From Bacteroidales bacterium UBA6408 (GTDB lineage: Bacteria; Bacteroidota; Bacteroidia; Bacteroidales; UBA932): 64,000 nucleotides of DNA. Below, in pieces: positions 48,640-56,813 of the stretch. Numbering within the stretch: position 1 is the first letter of the stretch; every line of letters starts with the position of its first letter. The translations under genes and the position numbers were made by a program. Location of the stretch: NCBI GenBank assembly GCA_002439805.1, contig DJPQ01000092.1, positions 1 to 64,000 of the forward strand, written 5' to 3'. Below the pieces are notes generated by a model. That model saw nothing but the letters and a program-made list of their open reading frames with translations. It had not been told where the DNA came from and ran no database searches.

Positions 48640-49128
48640 TTAGCCAACATATTCCGGCTGCTCCGGCTCCGAAAGGTGTCGTTCGTGTTGATGTCTGGTT
48701 GAACCATTGTAGCCGTCAACGGCGGCGAAGAGGCAATATTCCAGTCCGAGTTTGTGTATGACGTCAATGATTTCCTTTTCTCTCGCTGCCGACGGCTTCT
48801 TGAAGCCGTTGATGTAGTTTCGCAGCAGTGTGGCGTTGACGCCGATGCGCTTGGCAAATTCCGCCACATTGATTTCCCTGTGGAGCAGGAAGAACTCCTG
48901 AAGCCTTGACGGAACTGCATCGTCGTACTCGAAGCTTTCAAAGGAAATGTCCTCGTCAAGGTCACGCCAATGAAAACCGGTGAAGCCGACCGTGTAGTTT
49001 TTCCGCTGTTCTTCGGAGGCGTTCGCCAATGCCGGGCACCAGAGAAGCGACTGCTTCAATTTTCGTCCATCCTCATCCTCAGCATAAATGAAATTTGAAT
49101 CAAATGATATGTTTTGCAACCTTTTCAT
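48640..49128 (-). CDS. DUF2442 protein fused to a helix-turn-helix domain
   Basis: A 162-residue protein. The first 80 residues match DUF2442 (FIYAEDEDGRKLKQSLLWCP, GFHWRDLDEDISFESFEY), a small domain often encoded next to DUF4160 in toxin-antitoxin-like pairs. The C-terminal half has an XRE-type HTH (INVAEFAKRIGVNATLLRNY, INGFKKPS). No DUF4160 partner is seen on either side, so it is an orphan or acts as a regulator. A -7 match (TACCTTTG, minus strand 49183-49176) lies 48 bp upstream. Function not established. Confidence 0.8.
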   Translation of the reverse strand: MKRLQNISFDSNFIYAEDEDGRKLKQSLLWCPALANASEEQRKNYTVGFTGFHWRDLDEDISFESFEYDDAVPSRLQEFFLLHREINVAEFAKRIGVNATLLRNYINGFKKPSAAREKEIIDVIHKLGLEYCLFAAVDGYNGSTRHQHERHLSEPEQPEYVG

Positions 49129-49175
49129 ACACGAAAAATCTGAATACCTCTGGCATAATTATATTATTTAGGCAG

Positions 49176-49183
49176 CAAAGGTA
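49176..49183 (-). promoter_or_regulatory. -7 element for the DUF2442-HTH gene (TACCTTTG)
   Basis: An exact TAnnTTTG match on the minus strand, 48 bp before the ATG at 49128 and downstream of the cassette terminator, so the gene has its own promoter. Confidence 0.55.
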
Positions 49184-49234
49184 AGGAATTATTTTTAATA
49201 CCCAGAGGGCCTGGAATGACATTGGCATACATAC

Positions 49235-49264
49235 AAAAAAGCGACGGTGGTTGGCCGTCGCTGC
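49235..49264 (-). terminator. Terminator of the silent fimbrillin cassette
   Basis: On the minus strand AGCGACGG pairs with CCGTCGCT around a 7-nt loop and T6 follows. Twenty-five bases are identical to the terminator of the expressed gene at 46207-46231. Confidence 0.75.
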
Positions 49265-49294
49265 TATTATATTATAAGTACGGACGCGTAAGAT

Positions 49295-50191
49295 CTATCT
49301 ATAACTTAAAGACACTGCATAAATCTTTGTATTGCAGTGTTCGATAAGGGCGTCAATAGTGCCATAAGAGTTCTCACAAATTACACTACCAAATTCAGGC
49401 GTTAAAATGGCACTGTTATATTTTGTATCATCGTTTTTACTACCACCCCAAAATTCATAATAATCTGTTACGGAATATAATACTTGATTCCCGACTTTGA
49501 ATGAGTAAGAAATCTTGTTAGCTCTGGAATATACACGGGCTTTATGGTAAGCCTCAATGTTAATTTCGTGTGGGATGTAAAAGGTTTGCGTGATCGTGTT
49601 CTCGTGTAAACGGACATATTCATTATCCCAATTATTTGCACTTCCCTTCCAAGCGTTATCACCGCTATTTTTCGGCGGATTTGCAGAATACGGCAGCCCG
49701 GTGATATGCCTCGTAAGCGTGTTGGAGACATTGCTCTCAAACTCAAGACCGTCCGGAGTTTCATAGACAACCTTTACGGTAATGTCCTTCTGCTCCCAGG
49801 TGGTGTGACCGGTGGTCTGGTCTATCGTGATTGTGTTGTCGCTGCCGACCGTGTATGTGATTCCCGGAAACTCGGCACCGTTCACAAACAGCGAGACGGA
49901 CTTGACGCTGAGGAGTGCTGACGGGATGCCGCTCTTTGTAATCGTACAGACGGCCTTGCCTGGCCCCATCCAGTCGTTTGACACGCTGTTGGCTGCGCTC
50001 ACATCCTTTTTCGATATGCCATCAATCCCCTCGTTGGCAATGTAGTAGCTGTAAGAAGTAGGGAACCCCGAAATCTGAACGTCAATGCTGACATTGACCG
50101 GAGTGAACTCGTTCATTATGAAGCTCTTGCGGCCGACCGTCGCGGAGGTGCTTTTGTACATGGACTGCTGTCCTTTAACGGCCTTTTTCAT
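49295..50191 (-). CDS. Silent fimbrillin C-terminal cassette (gene fragment without 5' half)
   Basis: An open frame of 298 codons homologous to the C-terminal half of the fimbrillin at 44659. It lacks a promoter, a signal peptide and the N-terminal beta domain; the first ATG (50191) is just a codon inside the shared repeat. The first 48 residues are the same as in the expressed protein. The rest is a diverged homologue with the same landmarks (NDWMG, SGIPSALLS, GHTTWEQKDI, TRHITGLPY) but a different tail (YYEFWGGSKND, ending YAVSLSYR). It starts 34 bp after the ABC exporter stop. As drawn it should not yield a surface protein, but inversion or conversion at the repeat would express it. Confidence 0.85.
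   Translation of the reverse strand: MKKAVKGQQSMYKSTSATVGRKSFIMNEFTPVNVSIDVQISGFPTSYSYYIANEGIDGISKKDVSAANSVSNDWMGPGKAVCTITKSGIPSALLSVKSVSLFVNGAEFPGITYTVGSDNTITIDQTTGHTTWEQKDITVKVVYETPDGLEFESNVSNTLTRHITGLPYSANPPKNSGDNAWKGSANNWDNEYVRLHENTITQTFYIPHEINIEAYHKARVYSRANKISYSFKVGNQVLYSVTDYYEFWGGSKNDDTKYNSAILTPEFGSVICENSYGTIDALIEHCNTKIYAVSLSYR
50043..50186 (-). repeat. Inverted repeat copy 2 of the fimbrillin switch (144 bp)
   Basis: Reverse-complement partner of 45309-45452 with two mismatches. It forms the 5' end of the silent cassette. Confidence 0.9.
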
Positions 50192-50224
50192 CCAGCAGAA
50201 TCCTGTGACGAATTTTGTCCGGGA

Positions 50225-51859
50225 CTATAGCCGCAGGACTGAGTCGCAGTAGTCGATGACGCGGTCGCGGTGGGTGATGAAAATCATCGTGCGGCCGGTG
50301 AGGGCTTCGGTGAGACGGCGGAGGAGAAGGTCCTCGGTGGCGCTGTCGAGGGCGGAACTGAACTCATCAAGAAGAAGGATGCTGCCGGGACGCAGGAGGG
50401 CGCGGGCAATGGCGATGCGCTGGGCCTGCCCTTCGGAGAGACCGCCGCCCTGCTCGAAGCACGGGGTGTCGAGCCCGGCGGGGAGGTCGAGGACAAAGTC
50501 CGCGGCGGCAATGTGAAGAGCCTCTGCCATACGCTGCTCGGAGGCGTGCGGGTCGCCCATCTGGAGATTCTCGCGGACGGTGCCGCTGAATAGGGTGTTG
50601 CCCTGAGGAACATAGACGAGGTTGCAGCGGGTGGATTCGGAGGCAAGGAGCCTTTCGGAGGCGGAGTATATGCTGACGGAGCCGGAGGTCGGGGTGAGGA
50701 GCGAGAGCATAAGTCGGATGAGTGTGCTCTTCCCTATCCCGGTCGGGCCGACGATGGCGGTCTTCGAGCCGGGCGCGAAGTCGAAGGAAAGGTTCGAGAG
50801 CACGTCCGAACTGCCGTCATGGTAGCGGAAAGTCAAATGCTCCAGACAGACGCCGGCGATGCCGTCAAGGAAATGCCGGGCCGAGGCGCTTTCCTGAGGC
50901 AGGCCCGCGATTTCTTCTATGCGGTCTATGGATGCGGTGCAGTGCAGCAGGGACGGAAGCCGGTCGCTCGCCTGGACGAGAGGCCGCTGCACCTGACCGA
51001 CAAGCTGGAGAATGGCCGTCATCACTCCGTAGGTCACCGTGCCGGCCGCGATTCCGAACGCCCCCCAGAGGAAAGCGACCGCATAGCCGACCGTGAACGA
51101 AAAGGCCACGAGAGTGTGCGCAGCGACGCTGAACCGTGCCCGCCTCATGTTCTTGCTGTAGTTGTCCGCCTGAAGCTCGCAGAGGCTCTCGCTGCTGTTT
51201 CCCGTGTATTCAAGCGTCTGAAGCAGAGTCAGATGCTGGACAGACTCCTGAATGTGGGACTGCACCTCGGAGTCGCTGCGGCGGATGTCGAGGGTGAGGT
51301 CGCGCACGCGGAACATCACATAGCGTCCCCCTAAAATCGCGAGCGGGATAATCAGGATGAGAATCCAGGCGAGGCGAGAGTCAATCACAAGAAGATAGGC
51401 AAACGCGGCGAGAAACTGCACCGCCGCCCAGAAAAGGTCCGGCACAGAGGAGCAGAATGTCGAGGCAATCGAAGAGACATCGACCTGAAGACGGTTCAGC
51501 ATATCCCCGGAATGGTATTTCCGAAGATGCTCGTTCTTAAGATGCAGGAGCCTGTCAAACAGCCTGAGACGCAGGTCATTGGCCATATTCACGGACATCT
51601 TGGACTGGAAATACGACTTGACGGCCACGACCGACGGACGCAGGAGCGCAAGGACGGCAAAGACAGCGGCACAGGCCACAAGCCCGCGAGAACCGCTGCC
51701 CGGATTCTGATGAAGCATAATCGCCGCATCGACAATCCGCTTGCTCAGCCACACATAGGCAAGGGAAAGGGCGACCATGAGCAGCTGACAGAAAAGGACG
51801 AGCACATAAGTCCATCCGAAGCGCGAAATCTCCCGTATGTAGAATCTTATGTACTTCAT
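50225..51859 (-). CDS. ABC exporter with fused membrane and ATPase domains
   Basis: A 544-residue half-transporter (MsbA/type I exporter class). The N-terminal 310 residues hold about six transmembrane helices with the LLHLKNEHLRKYHSGDMLNR coupling region. The ATPase has Walker A GPTGIGKS, the Q-loop in YVPQGNTLFSG, signature LSEGQAQRIAIARALL, Walker B ILLLDEFSSALD (Glu followed by Phe) and switch His in FITHRD. It would dimerise in the inner membrane and export a lipid, peptide or glycan. It closes polysaccharide operon 2, 67 bp after the CapD-like gene. The silent fimbrillin cassette starts just downstream. Confidence 0.9.
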   Translation of the reverse strand: MKYIRFYIREISRFGWTYVLVLFCQLLMVALSLAYVWLSKRIVDAAIMLHQNPGSGSRGLVACAAVFAVLALLRPSVVAVKSYFQSKMSVNMANDLRLRLFDRLLHLKNEHLRKYHSGDMLNRLQVDVSSIASTFCSSVPDLFWAAVQFLAAFAYLLVIDSRLAWILILIIPLAILGGRYVMFRVRDLTLDIRRSDSEVQSHIQESVQHLTLLQTLEYTGNSSESLCELQADNYSKNMRRARFSVAAHTLVAFSFTVGYAVAFLWGAFGIAAGTVTYGVMTAILQLVGQVQRPLVQASDRLPSLLHCTASIDRIEEIAGLPQESASARHFLDGIAGVCLEHLTFRYHDGSSDVLSNLSFDFAPGSKTAIVGPTGIGKSTLIRLMLSLLTPTSGSVSIYSASERLLASESTRCNLVYVPQGNTLFSGTVRENLQMGDPHASEQRMAEALHIAAADFVLDLPAGLDTPCFEQGGGLSEGQAQRIAIARALLRPGSILLLDEFSSALDSATEDLLLRRLTEALTGRTMIFITHRDRVIDYCDSVLRL

Positions 51860-51926
51860 GCCTGCCCCGTAACCATCGACAAGTAAATTAGTTATAGAGA
51901 GTATTCAACACTTGCGTAATCTGAGT

Positions 51927-53888
51927 TCAATCCCTCCCGGAGTCCTCCAACTCCCTGTCCAGAACCTCAAACTCGGAGTTGTTCGACTTGAACTCCGGAA
52001 CGAGCTGCTTCATCGCCCGCACGGTCGCCATCTTGTCGCCGCTGCGCGAGAGACGGTCAAAGACAGTGAACGACCTGAGCACTTCGCCGTACTCATATTC
52101 ACGAACTTTGGCAATCTTGATTTTCTTGTGGTCAGTAGGCTCGGTGTTCTCCTCGTTGCTGAGCACCTCCTCATAGAGTTTCTCGCCCGGACGGAGACCT
52201 GTGAAGACAATCTTTATGTCCTTGTCCGGCTCAAGTCCGGAAAGCTGTATCATACGCCTTGCCAAATCCACAATCTTGACAGGCTCGCCCATCTCGAACA
52301 CGAATATCTGGTTGCCGTGACTCATAGCGGCGGCCTCAAGCACAAGCCGGCAGGCCTCGGGGATGGTCATGAAGAAACGGTTGATACGGGGATCTGTCAC
52401 AGTTACAGGACCTCCCGAGGCAATCTGTTCGCGGAAAAGCGGAATCACGGAGCCGTTGCTGCCGAGCACGTTGCCGAATCGCGTGGTGACGAACTTCGTG
52501 GTTCCCTCGTGACGGCCGGCCTGTATGGCAAGTCCAAGGCTCTGGCAATAAATCTCCGCAAGGCGCTTCGAGCAGCCCATCACATTGGTCGGGTTCACGG
52601 CCTTGTCAGTGGAAACCATAACCATCTTCTCGACGCCGTACTTCACGCAGGCATCGGCAAGGTTGCGGGTTCCTATGACATTGACAAACACCGCCTCGCA
52701 CGGGTTCTCCTCCATAAGCGGGACGTGCTTGTAGGCGGCGGCATGGAAGACAATCTGCGGATGGAAACGCTCAAAGGCAGTCGCGATGCGCTCCGGAACG
52801 CGCACATCGCCGATGAACGGGACGAAGTCGAAGCCCGGAAACTTGTGCTCAAGCTCCAGCCTTATGTTGTGCGTCGGGGTCTCCGCGTTGTCGAAGATAA
52901 TCAGCTGCTTCACCCCGAGAGTAGCCAGCTGGCGGCAGAGTTCGCTTCCTATGCTGCCCGCACCGCCGGTCACCATCACGACCTTTCCATAGACGCTCGC
53001 GATGACCTCATCCTTATTGATGAATATCTCCTCCCGGCCGAGAAGGTCCTCGATGCGCACCTGACGTATGCGGTTCGCGAACATTGTCTCGTCGCCGCCG
53101 TACTCATCGACTGACGGAGCTATGAAAATCCGGAGTTTATTGCGGTCGCCGCACCATGCCACGAGCCTGTCGGCCTCCGCCTTCGCGTCGGAGTCGGAGG
53201 CGAAGAGTATGCCGTCGATGTTGTGCCGGCGCGTGATGTTGTCAAATTCCCTTCTGTCCCTGAAATAGTAGGCGGGAGAGTCGGCAATCTTGAGATCCTT
53301 GAGATTCTCCGAGTGGTTTATGAAGCCGACGACCTTGTAGTGCGGGGACTTCAGGAGGCGCAGGCGAAGGGCGACGGACTTGTCGGAAAATCCATAGACC
53401 AGCACGCGCTTCTGCAACGGCCCGTTGAGATGGGTGATGGCGAGGTCGTAGCCAAGAATCATGAGTACACGGATTCCCACGAGGAAAACGGTAGTGAGCA
53501 GCACATCTATAATCCCGCCTATAAGCATATAGTTCGCGGGAATGGCCGCCTTATACGGAGAGAAGAACACAAAGACGACGGCAACCAGAGCGACCTTGAC
53601 GATGGATGCTATGGAAATTATCCAGATGCTCTTGAGAGAGGTATGCCTTATGATGTTTCTATGCGTGCGGCAGGCGACAAACGCAAACAGACTCGCCCCG
53701 ATGACAGTCACGGCAACTTTCCAGAAAGAAATGTCCGAAAACTGAAAACCTACTACGCGCCACAGAAGAAGAAATGTGAATAGGCTCGCGAGAAATGACA
53801 GCACGACATCCATGAGCAGGACAACCCAAGGGTTAAGATAGTGATTAGAAAGCAGGAGGTTCTGAAAGTTTCTGTAAAGTTTTCCCAT
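51927..53888 (-). CDS. Membrane-bound nucleotide-sugar 4,6-dehydratase (CapD/WbpM/PglF-like)
   Basis: A 653-residue enzyme. The N-terminal 140 residues have four transmembrane helices, followed by a Rossmann-like CoA/NAD-fold domain (VLVYGFSDKSVALRLR). The C-terminal SDR domain has the NAD motif TGGAGSIGSELCRQL and active-site region MVSTDKAVNPTNVMGCSKRLAE. In this class Met replaces the usual Tyr of SDR enzymes. It most likely turns UDP-GlcNAc into the 4-keto-6-deoxy sugar for surface glycans. Its position after rmlD in operon 2 fits that role. Confidence 0.92.
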   Translation of the reverse strand: MGKLYRNFQNLLLSNHYLNPWVVLLMDVVLSFLASLFTFLLLWRVVGFQFSDISFWKVAVTVIGASLFAFVACRTHRNIIRHTSLKSIWIISIASIVKVALVAVVFVFFSPYKAAIPANYMLIGGIIDVLLTTVFLVGIRVLMILGYDLAITHLNGPLQKRVLVYGFSDKSVALRLRLLKSPHYKVVGFINHSENLKDLKIADSPAYYFRDRREFDNITRRHNIDGILFASDSDAKAEADRLVAWCGDRNKLRIFIAPSVDEYGGDETMFANRIRQVRIEDLLGREEIFINKDEVIASVYGKVVMVTGGAGSIGSELCRQLATLGVKQLIIFDNAETPTHNIRLELEHKFPGFDFVPFIGDVRVPERIATAFERFHPQIVFHAAAYKHVPLMEENPCEAVFVNVIGTRNLADACVKYGVEKMVMVSTDKAVNPTNVMGCSKRLAEIYCQSLGLAIQAGRHEGTTKFVTTRFGNVLGSNGSVIPLFREQIASGGPVTVTDPRINRFFMTIPEACRLVLEAAAMSHGNQIFVFEMGEPVKIVDLARRMIQLSGLEPDKDIKIVFTGLRPGEKLYEEVLSNEENTEPTDHKKIKIAKVREYEYGEVLRSFTVFDRLSRSGDKMATVRAMKQLVPEFKSNNSEFEVLDRELEDSGRD

Positions 53889-54032
53889 AATTTTTCAATG
53901 CGTTTTTACAACCAACATTACAACATCAACATTGCACAAATGCCCGCAAATTTACTCAGTAAAATCCACATAAGCAAACAGAAAGAAGGAATTAACCCAA
54001 TTTGGACCGAATATGGCACAAACTGCACCAAT

Positions 54033-55022
54033 TCATAGCCAGCGGACGCATTCCGCAATCGCCGCGTCCCTGTCCATCCGCCCGAAATCACCGAAAGTCG
54101 AGAGGAAAAGCCCGGAGTCAAGAACTGAGTATGAAGGCCTCGTGACCTCGGAGGGGTATTCGTCACTGCCGCAGGGGATTATCCGGCAGGATGTGCTTCC
54201 GCTGACGCGGGCAATCTCTCCGGCGAATCCGAACCATGTGCAGGCCGGCGCGTCCGCGTAGTGGAAGAATCCCGTCGGACCGATGTACTTCCGCCCGTCG
54301 AAACGCGATGTGTCGCAGATGATTCCGCCCATCGCACGCGCGAGGTTCCCGGCATAGGTCGGACAGGTCGTCTGGTCATTAACGACCCTTATTTCCCGCC
54401 GCGAACGCAGCAGCGAAAGAATGGTGCGGAGAAAGTTCCGTCCATAACGGGAATATATGCCCGAAGTCCTTATGATTATGTGCTGACATCCGGACTCCCT
54501 GACAAGCCGCTCGCCCTCAAGTTTCGTGCGTCCGTAGGCATTCAGAGGGGACGGGAGGTCATCCTCGCGGTAGGGGCGCGGAAACACAGGCGCGGAATCA
54601 GGGACATCAATGTCTTGGACGCCTGTATTCCGGACATCGGAGGAAACGAAATGAAGGCCGTCGAACACATAGTCCGTGGATATGTGTATGAGGAGCGCCG
54701 AACGGGCGGAGCACACCCGGGCAAGGTTCCCGACTGCGAGGGCATTCACGACGGCGGCAGCCTCAGGGTTGCCCTCGGCTCCCTCGACGTCGGTCCATGC
54801 CGCGCAGTTCACGACAATGTCCGCCCTGCGCGATGAAATGAAGTTCTCCACGGCGGAAAAGTCGCGGATGTCAAGAACTGCGGATGTTGTCGGGAAAATG
54901 TTGCATCCGTTTCCGGCGAAAGCCTCACATACAGAGCGTCCAAGCTGTCCTCCAGCACCTGTAACAACAATGTTTAATTGACAAACATTTTTGTTACCAC
55001 CTGATTTGTCAGCGTTTGTCAT
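54033..55022 (-). CDS. rfbD: dTDP-4-dehydrorhamnose reductase
   Basis: The last dTDP-L-rhamnose step, reduction of the 4-keto group by NAD(P)H. The 329-residue product has the Rossmann motif IVVTGAGGQLGRSVCEAF, the block VVNCAAWTDVEGAEGNPEAA, HISTDYVFDG with the active-site Ser-Thr-Asp-Tyr and the YGRTKLEGERLVRES region carrying Tyr-x-x-x-Lys. The ATG at 55022 (MTNADKSG) is preferred. The longer frame to 55214 lies within rfbB and has no motif. It overlaps the rfbB stop by 14 bp. An insertion near residue 125 (SSDVRNTGVQDIDVPD) is unusual. Confidence 0.92.
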   Translation of the reverse strand: MTNADKSGGNKNVCQLNIVVTGAGGQLGRSVCEAFAGNGCNIFPTTSAVLDIRDFSAVENFISSRRADIVVNCAAWTDVEGAEGNPEAAAVVNALAVGNLARVCSARSALLIHISTDYVFDGLHFVSSDVRNTGVQDIDVPDSAPVFPRPYREDDLPSPLNAYGRTKLEGERLVRESGCQHIIIRTSGIYSRYGRNFLRTILSLLRSRREIRVVNDQTTCPTYAGNLARAMGGIICDTSRFDGRKYIGPTGFFHYADAPACTWFGFAGEIARVSGSTSCRIIPCGSDEYPSEVTRPSYSVLDSGLFLSTFGDFGRMDRDAAIAECVRWL

Positions 55023-56109
55023 ACACCTGCCGATAGTAATTTCTGTAATCCCCCGAAGTGACGCCGTCAAGCCACTCCTGATTGTCAAGATACCAGCTGA
55101 CGGTACGCTCAAGCCCGGTCTCGAAGTCGAAGCGCGGCGTCCATCCGAGCTCTTCGCGAAGCCTGGACGAGTCGATGGCATAGCGGAGGTCATGCCCCGC
55201 CCTGTCCCTGACAAAAGTAATAAGACCGTCCGAAGTCCCCGCCGGATTTCCCAGCAGACGGTCTGTGACCTTCACGAGCATCCGCACGAGGTCTATATTG
55301 CTCCATTCGTTGTTTCCGCCGATGTTGTAGGTTTCCCCACTATGTCCCCTGTGGACGACGAGGTCGATGGCCTCCGCGTGGTCTCCGACATAGAGCCAGT
55401 CGCGGACATTGCGCCCGTCGCCATAGACAGGCAACGGACGGCGTTCCCGGATGTTATTGATGAACAGAGGGATGAGCTTCTCGGGGAATTGGTTCGGCCC
55501 ATAGTTGTTGGAACAGTTGGTGATCGTCACCGGAAGTCCGTAGGTGTCATGGAAGGCACGTACAAAGTGGTCGCTTCCGGCCTTGCTCGCGCTGTAGGGG
55601 CTGTGCGGACTATAGGGGCTGCGCTCGGTGAAGAGCCGGCCGTCAAAGCCGAGAGTACCATAGACCTCGTCTGTCGAAACGTGATGGAAGAGGCACCGCC
55701 GCCCCTGAGGTGTGTCCGCAATCCCCTCTCCGAAAAGCCCCTTCTTCGACCAGATTGTCCTCGCTGCCTGAAGCAGGCTGAGTGTCCCCATGACATTCGT
55801 GCGGGCGAAGGTAAACGGGTCGATTATAGAACGATCAACATGGCTTTCGGCCGCGAGATGCACGATCGTGTCGATGTCATGCTTCAGGATTATGTTCAGA
55901 ACCGTCTCATAGTCACATATATCCGCCTTCTCGAAACGATAGTTCGGAAGGCTCTCGACGTCACGGAGATTGGCAAGGTTGCCGGCGTAGGTGAGCGAGT
56001 CAAGATTCACGACGAGACAGTCGTGGTATTTCGTGAGAAAATGCCTCACGACATGACTGCCGATGAATCCGGCGCCTCCCGTCACAAGTATATGTTTTCT
56101 ATATTCCAT
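55009..56109 (-). CDS. rfbB: dTDP-glucose 4,6-dehydratase
   Basis: The second dTDP-rhamnose enzyme, converting dTDP-glucose to dTDP-4-keto-6-deoxyglucose with NAD+. The 366-residue protein has ILVTGGAGFIGSHVVRHF, HLAAESHVDRSI, HVSTDEVYGTLG with the catalytic Asp-Glu, and YSASKAGSDHFVRAFHDTYG with Tyr-x-x-x-Lys. NCSNNYGPNQFPEKLIPLFI and RDWLYVGDHAEAI complete the family pattern. ATG at 56109 (MEYRKH) or 56121 are both possible. Gene order in operon 2 is rmlA-rmlC-rmlB-rmlD. Confidence 0.96.
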   Translation of the reverse strand: MEYRKHILVTGGAGFIGSHVVRHFLTKYHDCLVVNLDSLTYAGNLANLRDVESLPNYRFEKADICDYETVLNIILKHDIDTIVHLAAESHVDRSIIDPFTFARTNVMGTLSLLQAARTIWSKKGLFGEGIADTPQGRRCLFHHVSTDEVYGTLGFDGRLFTERSPYSPHSPYSASKAGSDHFVRAFHDTYGLPVTITNCSNNYGPNQFPEKLIPLFINNIRERRPLPVYGDGRNVRDWLYVGDHAEAIDLVVHRGHSGETYNIGGNNEWSNIDLVRMLVKVTDRLLGNPAGTSDGLITFVRDRAGHDLRYAIDSSRLREELGWTPRFDFETGLERTVSWYLDNQEWLDGVTSGDYRNYYRQVYDKR

Positions 56110-56191
56110 ATTCACAGCCATTCATTACACTCATATTTCTAAGAAACCGTCAGTAATCAGAATTTCTGAACAATCCCCATATCTAATGAAA

Positions 56192-56740
56192 TCAGAAATC
56201 CTTTATCTGCGACAGCGGCCTGCGGTTACGGTCCTTTTCGGAGAGTATCGCCTCCCCGCGTGAAAAAGGCCATGGAATGCCGAGCGCAGGGTCATCCCAC
56301 GCGATGCCGTCTTCAGCCGAAGGGTCATAGTAGGCGTCGCACTTGTACTGGAAGACCGTGTCGTCCTCAAGGACGGCGAAACCGTGGGCAAATCCCTTGG
56401 GAATGAAAAGGCGGAGCCTGTTGGAAGCGGAGAGCTCGTAGGCGGCATATTTCCCGAAAGTCGGGCTGCCCGGCCTTATATCGACGACCACGTCCCAGAC
56501 GCGCCCCCGGACGACGCTCACAAGCTTAGCCTGCGCGGACTCCCCTCTCTGGAAATGCAGCCCGCGCACCGTTCTGCGGCTGGAACGGCTCTCATTGTCC
56601 TGCACGAAGCAGACTTTCTGACCGGTCAAGGCCTCGAAGTCACGAGCGTTGAAAGACTCGAAGAAATAGCCTCGCGAATCCTCGAACACAACCGGGGACA
56701 GCAGAACAAGACCATCTATATCAGTTTTTATTACATCCAT
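56192..56740 (-). CDS. rfbC: dTDP-4-dehydrorhamnose 3,5-epimerase
   Basis: A cupin-fold epimerase of 182 residues acting on carbons 3 and 5 of dTDP-4-keto-6-deoxyglucose. Landmarks are FEDSRGYFFESFNARDF, RTVRGLHFQRG (catalytic His), KLVSVVRGRVWDVVVDIR and FIPKGFAHGFAVLEDDTVFQYKCD. The ATG at 56740 (MDVIKTD) is preferred; an in-frame start at 56776 would add 12 unusual residues. It lies between rmlA and rmlB. Confidence 0.94.
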   Translation of the reverse strand: MDVIKTDIDGLVLLSPVVFEDSRGYFFESFNARDFEALTGQKVCFVQDNESRSSRRTVRGLHFQRGESAQAKLVSVVRGRVWDVVVDIRPGSPTFGKYAAYELSASNRLRLFIPKGFAHGFAVLEDDTVFQYKCDAYYDPSAEDGIAWDDPALGIPWPFSRGEAILSEKDRNRRPLSQIKDF

Positions 56741-56813
56741 ATCCGTTCGTACAATTCGTTGTGCACCGGGTGTCATTTCTGCCCGGATGTTTGTCGTTCA
56801 GCGACGGAAGCCG

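Larger units (their letters stand above)
45309..50186. other. Predicted invertible DNA segment swapping fimbrillin C-termini
   Basis: Recombination between the repeats at 45309-45452 and 50043-50186 would invert the 4590 bp in between. The promoter, the small ORF, the signal peptide and the first half of the fimbrillin are outside to the left. Each end of the segment holds one alternative C-terminus facing inward, followed by the same hairpin terminator. After inversion the cassette at 49295-50042 would be joined in frame to the expressed N-terminus. The segment also carries hipBA, a broken fic gene and a DUF2442-HTH gene. Alternatives are gene conversion or a simple duplication with inversion that no longer recombines. 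Confidence 0.75.

Noticed and set aside
54033..55214. Longer start for rfbD at 55214
   Set aside because: The extra 64 codons lie inside rfbB, are Arg/Ser/Gly-rich and carry no motif; the Rossmann motif follows the ATG at 55022.
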